Shown piece by piece: positions 51,591 through 60,028 of a stretch of DNA of 64,000 bases. Source of the stretch: JANYJZ01 sp964523395 (lineage in GTDB: Bacteria; Bacteroidota; Ignavibacteria; UBA10030; SZUA-254); the NCBI GenBank assembly GCA_964523395.1, contig CAZFXS010000005.1, positions 124,001 through 188,000 on the forward strand, read 5' to 3'. Under the pieces are notes generated by a model. It searched no databases and was not told the origin of the DNA. It worked only from the letters and a program-made list of their open reading frames with translations. How positions within the stretch are numbered: position 1 is the stretch's first letter; each line of letters opens with the position of its first letter. The position numbers and the translations under genes are program-made.

Positions 51591-52599
51591 TCTTCCCTCC
51601 CGTCTCAAGCTGACGTTTGAAGATAGGAAGTTTCGAAAGCAGGCGCACTGTAATGATTCCCACAAGCGTATTGACAGTAGTCGCGACGATAACGGGGCCA
51701 AGAATCTCCGTTGGATTTGTTGAACCCGACGCGGCACGAATTGCAATGACCGTAGCCGGAATAAGCTGAACACTGCTGGTGTTAATCACAAGAAACGTGC
51801 ACATGGCATCAGTTGCGGTTCCGACTTTTTTGCTGAGCTTATTCAGCTCTTCCATAGCCTTTAACCCTAACGGCGTGGCAGCGTTGGCAAGTCCCAGCAT
51901 GTTCGCAGAAATGTTCATCACCATCGCACCCATCGCGGGATGATCAGGAGGAACATCAGGGAATAATCGTGAGGTGACAGGCTTCAATAGTGCGGCCAGC
52001 TTCGCAACGAGGCCTGACTGTTCGGCAATTTTCATAACACCCAGCCACAGCGCCATTATGCCGATGAGGCCGATGGCAAGCTCAACAGCCGTTTTAGCGT
52101 ACTTAATAATCCCGTCGTTGGTAACGGCGTTTAATTTGACAAACTTTACCGGGTCAAACTTTAATCTCACAGGCAGCACAAGGTTATTTCCCTCGCTCCT
52201 GATGACCACCTGATTTGTTGTATCCCATTGGACATAGGCGGTCAGCTTATCCCGTTTCTGTGCAGCGATAATCTGTTTCCATGATATAGGAGTACGCTCA
52301 TCGGGGGTGATATTCAAAACACCCGATTGCCCTTCACCCTGGATATATTCAGCATTTTGAGAAAACCTACTTATCACAGTATCAGCATATGTTTGCCTGA
52401 AGCCATCCCCTTCAACCTGTACTGAAACTGCATAGTGTTGATTTGGCACTGGTCGTTGTCTCTCTTGCCCAATAAAGAAAAGAGTCGCGGAAAACTCTTC
52501 TTCATTATGATACTTGTTTACGGCAAGGTCATTGACATCGCTCCACACCGCGACAGTGATACCGATAAGAATGAGTGCGAGCCAGATGTAGTTTAACAT
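51583..52599 (-). CDS. spmA: SpmA-like membrane protein with large extracytoplasmic insert
   Basis: 338 residues, far longer than Bacillus SpmA (about 196). Residues 1-20 form TM1. Residues about 25-160 are a soluble beta-rich insert (HYAVSVQVEGDGFRQTYADT, VLNITPDERTPISWKQII) that should face the periplasm. From 165 onward the Gate domain follows: GLIGIMALWLGVMKIAEQSG, MGAMVMNISANMLGLANAAT and INTSSVQLIPATVIAIRAAS. It sits directly upstream of spmB with overlapping reading frames, so both are translated together. A MITE-like element separates them from proline dehydrogenase. Confidence 0.87.
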   Translation of the reverse strand: MLNYIWLALILIGITVAVWSDVNDLAVNKYHNEEEFSATLFFIGQERQRPVPNQHYAVSVQVEGDGFRQTYADTVISRFSQNAEYIQGEGQSGVLNITPDERTPISWKQIIAAQKRDKLTAYVQWDTTNQVVIRSEGNNLVLPVRLKFDPVKFVKLNAVTNDGIIKYAKTAVELAIGLIGIMALWLGVMKIAEQSGLVAKLAALLKPVTSRLFPDVPPDHPAMGAMVMNISANMLGLANAATPLGLKAMEELNKLSKKVGTATDAMCTFLVINTSSVQLIPATVIAIRAASGSTNPTEILGPVIVATTVNTLVGIITVRLLSKLPIFKRQLETGGKND

Positions 52600-52607
52600 G
52601 ATTGCGA

Positions 52608-52683
52608 ATTGCGGATCGTGAATTGCGGATTACACCCCGGTAATTTTCGATTTTCGATTTTCGATTTTCGATTCACAATTTAA
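52608..52683. repeat. Word-like intergenic repeat with tandem TTTTCGA
   Basis: GCGAATTGCGGATCGTGAATTG is followed, at 52644-52673, by four tandem heptamers of TTTTCGA, then ATTCACAATTT. It is the clearest example of the AATTCG/TTCGATT vocabulary that fills minus-strand gene gaps. Confidence 0.75.
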
Positions 52684-52843
52684 AGTCCCTGGTAACAGAT
52701 ACCTTTTTTACTTATTCATTTTGACTTTTGAATTGGGACAATATACCGCATTCTTTGGGCGATGTCAACCCTAAAATTGCATTCCTACACTGTTTTCCGT
52801 ATGTTAATCCACTTTTTATTTACCAATCGGAGAAATAATCAGC

Positions 52844-53599
52844 ATGGAATGGCTTTCAGACCCACAAGTTTGGATTGCGTTACTAACGCTTACAGCGCTC
52901 GAGATTGTTCTCGGCATCGACAATATTATCTTTATTTCCATCCTCACCGGCAAACTCCCAAACGAACAACAGGGTAAAGCAAGGACAGTGGGACTTGCAC
53001 TGGCCATGATTACCAGAGTCGGATTATTATTTTCACTCACATGGATTATGCAGCTGACCGCTCCGCTCTTCACCATCATCGGGAATGAAATTTCGGGACG
53101 CGACATTATTCTTATATTCGGCGGATTATTTCTTCTTGGAAAAAGCACATTCGAGATTCACGAACGTCTTGAAGGCGAAGAAGAATCACACACCGCCAAA
53201 ACCAAAAAGGCTTCCTTCACCAACATTATCATCCAGATTCTACTTCTGGACATTGTTTTCTCACTCGACTCGGTGATTACCGCAGTCGGGATGACAAATC
53301 AGCTTCCTGTTATGATCGCGGCAGTCATTATCGCAGTTTTATTTATGATGGGATCCGCCGGGGCAATCAGCGAGTTCGTGCACAAACATCCCACCATTAA
53401 AATGCTCGCCCTCAGTTTTCTGCTGTTAATCGGTGTTACACTGATCGCGGAAGGATTCGATCAGCATATTTCAAAGGGTTACATTTATTTTGCGATGGCG
53501 TTTTCAGTGTTTGTCGAGATGCTCAACCTCCGCATGCGGAAGCACGCCTCCAAACCGGTTAAATTGCGCGAACCGTACATTGAATCAACATCAAAATAA
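52844..53599 (+). CDS. TerC family integral membrane protein
   Basis: 251 residues with about seven TM segments. ALEIVLGIDNIIFISILTGK near residues 19-38 and LLLDIVFSLDSVITAVGMTN near 138-157 are the twin TerC motifs; their Asp residues are thought to bind the transported ion. TerC proteins export manganese or calcium or help load metals onto exported enzymes; original members gave tellurite resistance. GGAG precedes the ATG. No yybP-ykoY riboswitch was found in the leader. Confidence 0.93.
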   Translation: MEWLSDPQVWIALLTLTALEIVLGIDNIIFISILTGKLPNEQQGKARTVGLALAMITRVGLLFSLTWIMQLTAPLFTIIGNEISGRDIILIFGGLFLLGKSTFEIHERLEGEEESHTAKTKKASFTNIIIQILLLDIVFSLDSVITAVGMTNQLPVMIAAVIIAVLFMMGSAGAISEFVHKHPTIKMLALSFLLLIGVTLIAEGFDQHISKGYIYFAMAFSVFVEMLNLRMRKHASKPVKLREPYIESTSK

Positions 53600-53701
53600 G
53601 GCCGGCATATTTGGATTAACTCTGCGAAAATGGTATCATATGCCTGTTCAAGCAGGAAAATCCTGTTTTTTCTTCATTTTCAATCAGAAAGGTTAAATCA
53701 C

Positions 53702-54370
53702 ATGAAGTTGGTTTGGTGCGCATGCATCAGCATGATCCTGATGGCATGCCAGGGTAATACACAGGAAAAAGTGCAATTGAAAACTCAAGCAGACAGCATA
53801 AGTTACAGTATCGGTCTTGACATCGGAAAAAGTCTGAAACATCAATCGGTTGACATCGTTGCCGCCGCAGTGACACAGGGGCTCCTGGACGCCGGCGACA
53901 CTGCGAACGCTCTCTTAACTGAAGAACAGGCGCAACAAGTCATGATGCTGTTTCAGCAGCAGTTAGCAATGAATGCTTTGGAAAAAAACAAAAAAGAAGG
54001 CGCGGCATTTCTTGCACAGAATAAGACAAAGGAAGGGGTAAAAACTACCGAGAGCGGATTGCAATATAAAATCATTACTACGGGCACCGGCCCGAAACCG
54101 ACGATGGAGCAAACTGTCACGTTTCACTATCGCGGCACAACGCTTGAAGGCGGAGAATTCGGAAATTCTTATAAACAAGGACAACCTATCACCTACCGCG
54201 TGAACGGGCTGATTAAAGGATGGATGGAAGCACTGCAGTTAATGCCTGTCGGTTCAAAGTGGGAGTTATACGTTCCCTACGATCTTGCCTACGGTGAAAC
54301 CGGCATGGGAAATTCCATACAACCCGGTTCAACATTAATTTTTGAACTTGAGTTACTTGCGACAAAATAA
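53702..54370 (+). CDS. Exported FKBP-type peptidyl-prolyl isomerase lipoprotein
   Basis: 222 residues from the ATG at 53702, preceded by AAAGG. The signal WCACISMILMACQG puts the lipidated Cys near residue 17. Residues 30-110 form the FKBP N-terminal dimerisation helices (SISYSIGLDIGKSLK, TEEQAQQVMMLFQQQ). Residues 118-222 are the FKBP domain: GLQYKIITTGTG, VTFHYRGTTLEGGEF, LIKGWMEALQLMPVGSKWEL, YVPYDLAYG and LIFELELL. It helps fold proteins in the periplasm. A terminator follows. Confidence 0.93.
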   Translation: MKLVWCACISMILMACQGNTQEKVQLKTQADSISYSIGLDIGKSLKHQSVDIVAAAVTQGLLDAGDTANALLTEEQAQQVMMLFQQQLAMNALEKNKKEGAAFLAQNKTKEGVKTTESGLQYKIITTGTGPKPTMEQTVTFHYRGTTLEGGEFGNSYKQGQPITYRVNGLIKGWMEALQLMPVGSKWELYVPYDLAYGETGMGNSIQPGSTLIFELELLATK

Positions 54371-54398
54371 AAATTAAACATGACAACGTAATTCCAGA

Positions 54399-54440
54399 AT
54401 CCCTCACTAAGCGTTTCCTCCGGTGAGGGATTTCTCTTTT
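54399..54440 (+). terminator. Rho-independent terminator of the FKBP gene
   Basis: AATCCCTCAC (54399-54408) pairs with GTGAGGGATT (54423-54432); a 10-bp perfect stem with a 14-nt loop and TTTCTCTTTT at its end. It lies 29 bp after the FKBP stop and 25 bp before the M28 ATG. Confidence 0.8.
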
Positions 54441-54464
54441 GTATTCATCGTTAAAGGACGATTT

Positions 54465-56591
54465 ATGAGATCTCCATTCCGTTTCACCCTGATCATCTGT
54501 GCCGTAATTTCCGCACTTTGCGAATCCGCAGCACAGCCTCTTCCCTTTCTGACGGATGATGAAATCCGGATGCTTTCAAACGAATTATCCGGCGACCGGG
54601 CGTTCGAGCAGATCCGTGTACTGAGCCAATGGCACCGCGACTCGGGAATGAAAGGATTTTTTGAAGCGGCGGATTATGTTATGGCAGAAGCAAAAAAAGC
54701 CGGACTTGAGAACGTTCGCTTTATCGAACAGCCGCTGGAAGGCCCGAATTATACGGCCCACTCTGCCGAGTTATGGATGGTGGAACCTGTTGAAGTAAAA
54801 CTTGCCGACATCGGTGAAGCCGCAGTCTATCTCGCCGATGGAAGCTATGATGCCGATATTACGGCCGAACTTGTCTGGATCGCAAATGCCTCCAAGGACA
54901 CCCTCAAGAACATGGATGTTACCGGAAAAATAGTGCTGACAAGCGGCTCACCAAACAGCGCCATGTATAATGCCGTGTGGGATAAGGGAGCAGTTGGTGT
55001 GATTTCATATCAAACTTCGGAAGGAAGAAATCCGCTGGATGTTCCGGACCAGATCGCGTGGGGAAGAGTAACCTCAACACCGCCGGAAGGGAAAAAAGGT
55101 TCTTTTGCCTTTATGCTCCCGCCGCGCAAAGGGGAAATGCTCAAAAAGTTACTCGAAACAAAACAGATGCAGGATATTTTCGCGACCGGGAAACGGACAA
55201 GCGGCGGACGTATCGTTGTTAAGGCAAAAGTTGATACCGAATTCGGCGCAGAGCCCGGGCGAACCGGGTTTGTTGAAGGATGGATTAAAGGATCTCAATA
55301 TCACGATCAACAAATTATTATCACGGCACATTTACAGGAAGAAAAAAGCTCGGCTAACGATGACGGCAGCGGCTGCGCGAACATTCTCGAGATCGCGCGG
55401 GCATACAATAAGTTAATCAAAGAAGGAAAAATGCCGCGACCACTGCGGGATATCCGCTTCTGGTGGACAGATGAGATTTACTCTGAATACAGATATTTTA
55501 AAGATAATCCCGGTGAACCGAAAAAATTCCTCGCCAACATCCATCAGGATATGGTTGGAGCGAATCAGGCGATGGGAAGCCGCGTTCAGCATATTATATT
55601 TGCACCGCACTCCCGCACGTCATATCTCGATGCAATCTACGAAAGTGTCGGCAATTATTTAATTCTGACAAACAACGGATTTCTCGCGGCAAGCAGAGCC
55701 GGAGGATATCCGAGGCCGTTTACACGTCCCCTCTATTCCACCCGCGGAACGCGCGACGGGTATAACGCGAGATTCGTTCCTTATTTTAATTCGTCAGACC
55801 ATATGTGCTTCATTGAAGGAATCATCGGTGTGCCGGCAGTTGCAACGATCAACTGGGATGATCCGTACATTCACTCATCGGAAGATGACCTGTATCAGAT
55901 CGACCAGACACAACTGCGCAGAAATCAGTTTCTCACCGGTGCAACGGCCTTTGTACTCGCATATGCTGATAACAATGACGTCCCTCTTCTCGCCGGTGAG
56001 ACATTCGCCCAGGGTGAGCGAAGACTCGCAAACGATTTACAGATGGCAATCAGACAGATACAGCAGTCAAAAGACAATCCCGCAGCTGGATGGTCTGATG
56101 CCGCAGCACTTATCGAGCAGGGAATACAACGTGAAGTCCGGGCGCTTAACTCCATTCGTATGTTTGCCGAAAACGACGCACCTGCACTTCAAACAGTAAG
56201 CACGCTGGCAGGACGCATGCAAAGCAAGCAATCCGGCTTCATGGAAGATATTACATCCCTTTATGAACAATTGCATGGAACATTTCCGGATAACTTTCCG
56301 CAAGATTCACTGACACTGGCAGCGACGAAGAAGATTCCCGCAAATTCCGGAACGATCAAGGAATATTTCGATAATCGCGGCAAAACAAGATTCGGCGGAA
56401 ACCTGCACAGCCTCATGCGGGACGAGGTATACAATTTTGTTGACGGGAAACGAACATATTACGATATTTATAAAGCGGTCCGCGCGGAACAGCTTGCCGG
56501 CGGATCATGGTACTACGGCACTGTGACACTCAAAGACGTCGCCAGTTTACTCGACGCCGCTGTAGAAGCGAAAGCTCTAGTTCTCAAATAA
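54465..56591 (+). CDS. Exported M28 family metallopeptidase
   Basis: 708 residues from the ATG at 54465 with AAAGGACG before it. Signal peptide at residues 1-24 (ICAVISALCESAAQ). A PA-like insert near residues 130-200 (GKIVLTSGSPNSAMYNAVWD, KGAVGVISYQ). The M28 zinc site: His of IITAHLQEE near 287, Asp in ANDDGSGCAN near 298, Glu in TDEIYSEYRY near 336, Asp in HQDMVGANQ near 361, His in SSDHMCF near 446. The first His is followed by LQEE instead of the common LDS, so binding at site 1 may differ slightly. The last 190 residues are mostly helical and unassigned. Likely an aminopeptidase at the cell surface. Next gene 19 bp away. Confidence 0.88.
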   Translation: MRSPFRFTLIICAVISALCESAAQPLPFLTDDEIRMLSNELSGDRAFEQIRVLSQWHRDSGMKGFFEAADYVMAEAKKAGLENVRFIEQPLEGPNYTAHSAELWMVEPVEVKLADIGEAAVYLADGSYDADITAELVWIANASKDTLKNMDVTGKIVLTSGSPNSAMYNAVWDKGAVGVISYQTSEGRNPLDVPDQIAWGRVTSTPPEGKKGSFAFMLPPRKGEMLKKLLETKQMQDIFATGKRTSGGRIVVKAKVDTEFGAEPGRTGFVEGWIKGSQYHDQQIIITAHLQEEKSSANDDGSGCANILEIARAYNKLIKEGKMPRPLRDIRFWWTDEIYSEYRYFKDNPGEPKKFLANIHQDMVGANQAMGSRVQHIIFAPHSRTSYLDAIYESVGNYLILTNNGFLAASRAGGYPRPFTRPLYSTRGTRDGYNARFVPYFNSSDHMCFIEGIIGVPAVATINWDDPYIHSSEDDLYQIDQTQLRRNQFLTGATAFVLAYADNNDVPLLAGETFAQGERRLANDLQMAIRQIQQSKDNPAAGWSDAAALIEQGIQREVRALNSIRMFAENDAPALQTVSTLAGRMQSKQSGFMEDITSLYEQLHGTFPDNFPQDSLTLAATKKIPANSGTIKEYFDNRGKTRFGGNLHSLMRDEVYNFVDGKRTYYDIYKAVRAEQLAGGSWYYGTVTLKDVASLLDAAVEAKALVLK

Positions 56592-56609
56592 TACTTTCTT
56601 CAACCATTT

Positions 56610-56928
56610 ATGACTGATAACCACCCCTCCTACGTCTATATTTGGGAGTTTATCGTCAATGCTGATTCGCAGGCGTTGTTTGAAAAAGAGTATGGACCTC
56701 ACGGTTCCTGGGTCCGGCTATTCCGCAAAGGCGAAGGATATCTGAAAACTGAACTCTACCACGACCGTACTAATCCAAAAAAGATATCTCACCGTAGACC
56801 GGTGGACATCCAAAGAAGCGTACGAAACGTTTCGAAATCTTTATGCGAAAGAATTTGAGAACCTCGATCATGAATGCTCATCCTTTACCAGCCAGGAAAC
56901 ATTCCTTGGATCGTTTTTAACGTTGTGA
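56610..56928 (+). pseudogene. Frameshifted antibiotic-monooxygenase-like small protein
   Basis: The ORF of 82 codons starts YVYIWEFIVNADSQALFEKE and continues with YGPHGSWVRLFRKGEGYLKT ELY, but breaks at a run of six A in CCAAAAAAG near 56779-56786. Reading one base on gives YLTVDRWTSKEAYETF, then EFENLDHECSS and SQETFLGSF, ending at a TGA at 56926-56928. Together the two parts make a normal ABM/DUF-type protein of about 105 residues. One A too many in the run is the simplest explanation: assembly error, recent mutation or phase variation. Not a -1 slippery site, because +1 is needed. Confidence 0.8.
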
Positions 56929-56959
56929 CTTCAAGAAGATTACTTCCGGAGAACAGGTT

Positions 56960-57901
56960 ATGAACAAGCATCTACCGCTTCAATCCACGACATTATTCCT
57001 CCTTCTTTTGATTTTTCTCGTCCATTCTTTTACGGGCTGCACAAAATCCACAAACACTATTGATCCGGCGGTTCACAAAAAAGAAATCGAAGAATGGCAG
57101 GCAAACCGCCTTAAACGTCTTACAAGCGAACGAGGCTGGCTGACGCTTGTCGGACTTTTCTGGCTGAAGGACGGCGAGAATACTTTTGGCTCTGATTCGT
57201 CGAATGCCGTCGTGTTCCCGGCAGGCACGGCTCCCGCGTTAGCAGGATCCCTTATTCTGAACAATGGCATCGTCGAGATGAAAGCACAACCCGGCGTTGA
57301 TATACGGTACAACGACAGCACCGTTTCTTCAATAATAATGGCAGACGACAGCAATCCCAAAATCGAACCAACTATCCTGAAACTTGGCAGCGTAACTATC
57401 CAGGTTATCGAACGCGCGGGAAAGCTTGGCATCAGGATGAAAGACTCAGAAAGTGATTTACGGAAGCACTTCAAGGGACTTGAATATTTTCCCACCGACA
57501 TGAAGTGGAGAATTACCGCAACGTTTGAACCGTACACGCCGCAAAAAATTCTGAAAATTCCGACAATGATAGGCACGGTGGAAGAAAATCCTTGTCCCGG
57601 TGCGCTCGTATTCGACATCGATGGAAAGCAAAACCGCATCGATGCTGTCATTGAAACCGGATCTGAAAATCAGCTGTTCATCATGTTCAGCGATGAGACC
57701 AGCGGAAAAGAAACATACGCAGTCGGCAGGCAATTATATACATCCCTGCCCGACAGCAATAACAATGTTATTATCGATTTCAATAAGGCATATAACTGGC
57801 CATGCGTGTTCACGGAATACGCAACGTGTCCTATACCTCCCCGGCAAAACCACATTCCCGTCCGCGTTGAAGCTGGTGAAAAAATGTACACAGGACATTG
57901 A
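56960..57901 (+). CDS. DUF1684 domain lipoprotein
   Basis: 313 residues. Lipoprotein signal with FLVHSFTGCTKS, Cys near residue 27. The family marks are IEEWQANRLKRLTSERGWLT near residues 42-61, LVGLFWLKDGENTFGSDSSN near 63-82, KHFKGLEYFPTDMKWRITAT near 169-188, GALVFDIDGKQN near 214-225 and DFNKAYNWPCVFTEYATCPI near 273-292, typical of DUF1684. The domain has no assigned function; the Asn-Pro-Cys/Tyr-rich end may bind metal. It sits in a plus-strand run after the frameshifted gene. Confidence 0.88.
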   Translation: MNKHLPLQSTTLFLLLLIFLVHSFTGCTKSTNTIDPAVHKKEIEEWQANRLKRLTSERGWLTLVGLFWLKDGENTFGSDSSNAVVFPAGTAPALAGSLILNNGIVEMKAQPGVDIRYNDSTVSSIIMADDSNPKIEPTILKLGSVTIQVIERAGKLGIRMKDSESDLRKHFKGLEYFPTDMKWRITATFEPYTPQKILKIPTMIGTVEENPCPGALVFDIDGKQNRIDAVIETGSENQLFIMFSDETSGKETYAVGRQLYTSLPDSNNNVIIDFNKAYNWPCVFTEYATCPIPPRQNHIPVRVEAGEKMYTGH

Positions 57902-57930
57902 ACAGGGTTTGACAATCATATTTATTTCTC

Positions 57931-58875
57931 ATGCATCAGGATCAGCAACAGGAAGACCTCAATAAAGACCTTGGCCTCGGATCGAGGGTCGCACAGCAAA
58001 GCCGTGTCCGCTTCCTCAACCGCGACGGAAGTTTCAACGTCCTGCGAAAAGGATTTTCATTTTTCCGCTCACAGAATATTTATCATGCGCTCCTTTCGAT
58101 GTCGTGGTTAAAATACCAGGCCATTATCATCATATATTACTTTGTTGCAAACATTTTCTTTGCATCGGCGTACCTGCTGTGCGGAGAAGACGCTCTCCAT
58201 GGCAGCCAGGCCGTAACGCCTACCGAAAAATTTTTCGAAGCCTTTTTCTTCAGTGTGCAGACACTTGCAACCATCGGTTACGGAAAAATCAGTCCCAACG
58301 GTTTTATTACAAATATTCTTGTGACAATAGAAGCGTTGGTCGGACTTCTTGGTTTTGCGTTAATAACAGGACTACTCTTTGCGCGCTTTTCACGGCCAAC
58401 CGCCAAGATTCTCTACAGTAAGAATGCCATTATCGCACCTTATCACGGAAGCACTGCTTTTGAATTCCGCGTTGTCAATGAACGAAGCAATCAGCTCATC
58501 GAAGTAGCCGCAACTGTTGTGTTAAGCAGACTGGAAATTGTTGAAGGGAAACCACAAAGGAAATTCTATCCGCTAACTCTGGAACGCGAAAAAGTGATGT
58601 TTCTTCCTCTTCACTGGGTTATCGTGCACCCGATTACCTCTTCAAGCCCTCTCTTTGGAGTGACAAAGAAAGATTTCGACGCGTCAGATGCCGAATTTCT
58701 GATCCTCATTACGGGCGTAGACGAAACATTTTCGCAGACTGTTCATTCCCGTTCATCCTATAAACATCACGAGGTGGAATGGGGGGTGAAATTCGCGGAC
58801 ATGTACCAGCCTACGAACGGCGACAGCCGCATCAGTATTGATTTGCGGAAGATTCATGACATTGAACCCGCATAA
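57931..58875 (+). CDS. Inward-rectifier type potassium channel (KirBac)
   Basis: 314 residues. TM1 near residues 60-83, pore helix and selectivity filter TLATIGYGKISP near 111-122 (filter TIGYG 114-118), TM2 near 126-152, and a C-terminal Kir cytoplasmic beta domain from 160 (NAIIAPYHGSTAFEFRVVNE, HWVIVHPITSSSPLFGVTKK, then VEWGVKFADMY). The interfacial slide helix precedes TM1. It conducts K+ as a tetramer; gating ligands cannot be told. It stands between DUF1684 and the acyl-ACP desaturase. Confidence 0.93.
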   Translation: MHQDQQQEDLNKDLGLGSRVAQQSRVRFLNRDGSFNVLRKGFSFFRSQNIYHALLSMSWLKYQAIIIIYYFVANIFFASAYLLCGEDALHGSQAVTPTEKFFEAFFFSVQTLATIGYGKISPNGFITNILVTIEALVGLLGFALITGLLFARFSRPTAKILYSKNAIIAPYHGSTAFEFRVVNERSNQLIEVAATVVLSRLEIVEGKPQRKFYPLTLEREKVMFLPLHWVIVHPITSSSPLFGVTKKDFDASDAEFLILITGVDETFSQTVHSRSSYKHHEVEWGVKFADMYQPTNGDSRISIDLRKIHDIEPA

Positions 58876-58901
58876 CCGCAGTTGATTGCAAAAATAAAAT
58901 G

Positions 58902-58930
58902 TTGTATCTTAAAACGCATTAATTTTATCT
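58902..58930 (+). promoter_or_regulatory. Candidate promoter of the acyl-ACP desaturase
   Basis: TTGTAT (58902-58907), 17 bp, TTATCT (58925-58930), 16 bp before the ATG. The leader would be very short, about 8 nt, so this is weak. Confidence 0.3.
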
Positions 58931-58945
58931 CAAAACATTATTCTC

Positions 58946-59956
58946 ATGTCAAGCATCGCAGGCACAATAGAAGTCAACTCTCCTCAGATGGAAGTCATCC
59001 AGAGCATCGAGGGATACGTGGGGGAACAAATCGGTTCGTTGCTCAAACCGATTAACGAGAGCTGGCAGCCAAGCGATTTTCTCCCTGATTTCGCCTCCCC
59101 AAACTGGAAAGAAGAGGCTGCAGCCTTTCGTGAACGCGCAAAAGACCTTCCAGATAGTGTGCTGGTTGTGCTTGTCGGTGACATGGTGACCGAAGAAGCG
59201 TTACCCAGTTATCAGACGTGGATTAACAAGCTTAACGGCATTACAGACCTTTCCGGCGCCGGCAGTTCAGCGTGGGCACGCTGGAGCAGAGGCTGGACCG
59301 CCGAAGAAAACAGACATGGAGACCTGCTCAATAAATACCTCTACTTAACCGGAAGAGTTGATATGCGTGCTGTTGAAACAACAATACAGCATCTTATCAA
59401 CGAAGGTTTTGATCCTAAAACAGATAACGACCCCTATCTTGGTTTTATTTACACTTCATTTCAGGAACGCGCTACAAAAATTTCGCACCGCAATGTCGCT
59501 ACGCTCGCGAAACGCGCCGGCGAAGACAAGCTCCACGAAATCTGCGGTGTCATCGCAGGCGACGAAGCCCGGCATGAAAAAGCATACAAGCTGTTTATGC
59601 AGAAGATTTTTGAAGTCGACACGGCTGAAGCCGTAAAATCGTTCGCATTAATGATGAGAAAGAAAATAGCCATGCCTGCATTCCTCATGCACGACGGCAA
59701 GGACAAAAACCTGTATACCAAATTTTCCAACCTCGCGCAAAAAATCGGCGTGTACACTGTCATCGATTATGCGGACATCATAGATGACCTTGTCCAGCAT
59801 TGGAAAGTAGACAGCCTGCACGGCCTCTCCGATTCTGCGGCAAAAGCCCAGGATTATCTTTGCACATTGGCAGAGCGTTACAAAAAACTTGCTGAACGAA
59901 TGGCATTCGAAGACAAAGCAACCTTCAGCTGGGTCTACGGCCGCGAAGTCAGCTAA
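58946..59956 (+). CDS. Acyl-ACP desaturase, soluble di-iron type
   Basis: 336 residues. The di-iron ligands are in TAEENRHGDLL (EENRH 120-124) and AGDEARHEKAY (DEARH 206-210), the two EExxH/DExRH motifs of plant stearoyl-ACP desaturases. Also VGDMVTEEALPSYQ near 78-91 with the first ligand Glu, and LGFIYTSFQERATKISHRN near 165-183. It introduces a double bond into an acyl chain bound to ACP, using O2 and ferredoxin, so the organism meets oxygen. It has its own short intergenic spacer. Confidence 0.93.
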   Translation: MSSIAGTIEVNSPQMEVIQSIEGYVGEQIGSLLKPINESWQPSDFLPDFASPNWKEEAAAFRERAKDLPDSVLVVLVGDMVTEEALPSYQTWINKLNGITDLSGAGSSAWARWSRGWTAEENRHGDLLNKYLYLTGRVDMRAVETTIQHLINEGFDPKTDNDPYLGFIYTSFQERATKISHRNVATLAKRAGEDKLHEICGVIAGDEARHEKAYKLFMQKIFEVDTAEAVKSFALMMRKKIAMPAFLMHDGKDKNLYTKFSNLAQKIGVYTVIDYADIIDDLVQHWKVDSLHGLSDSAAKAQDYLCTLAERYKKLAERMAFEDKATFSWVYGREVS

Positions 59957-60028
59957 CACCCTCAATTCATCGCATCATTTTTACACCCTGTCATTGTTTT
60001 TTCTTCTCTTTTTGTTTTTATTCAAAGA

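Noticed and set aside
51045..52599. spmA/spmB as evidence for sporulation
   Set aside because: Both genes occur widely in non-sporulating bacteria, no other spore gene is present, and the window has Gram-negative features.
52644..52673. CRISPR-like array
   Set aside because: Heptamer tandem repeats without spacers of constant length; no cas genes in the window.
52740..52843. yybP-ykoY (manganese) riboswitch before terC
   Set aside because: None of the conserved loop sequences or the expected hairpin order was visible in the leader.
56779..56786. A AAA AAG as a dnaX-type -1 slippery site
   Set aside because: The downstream intact frame needs a +1 shift; a -1 slip reaches a stop after four codons.
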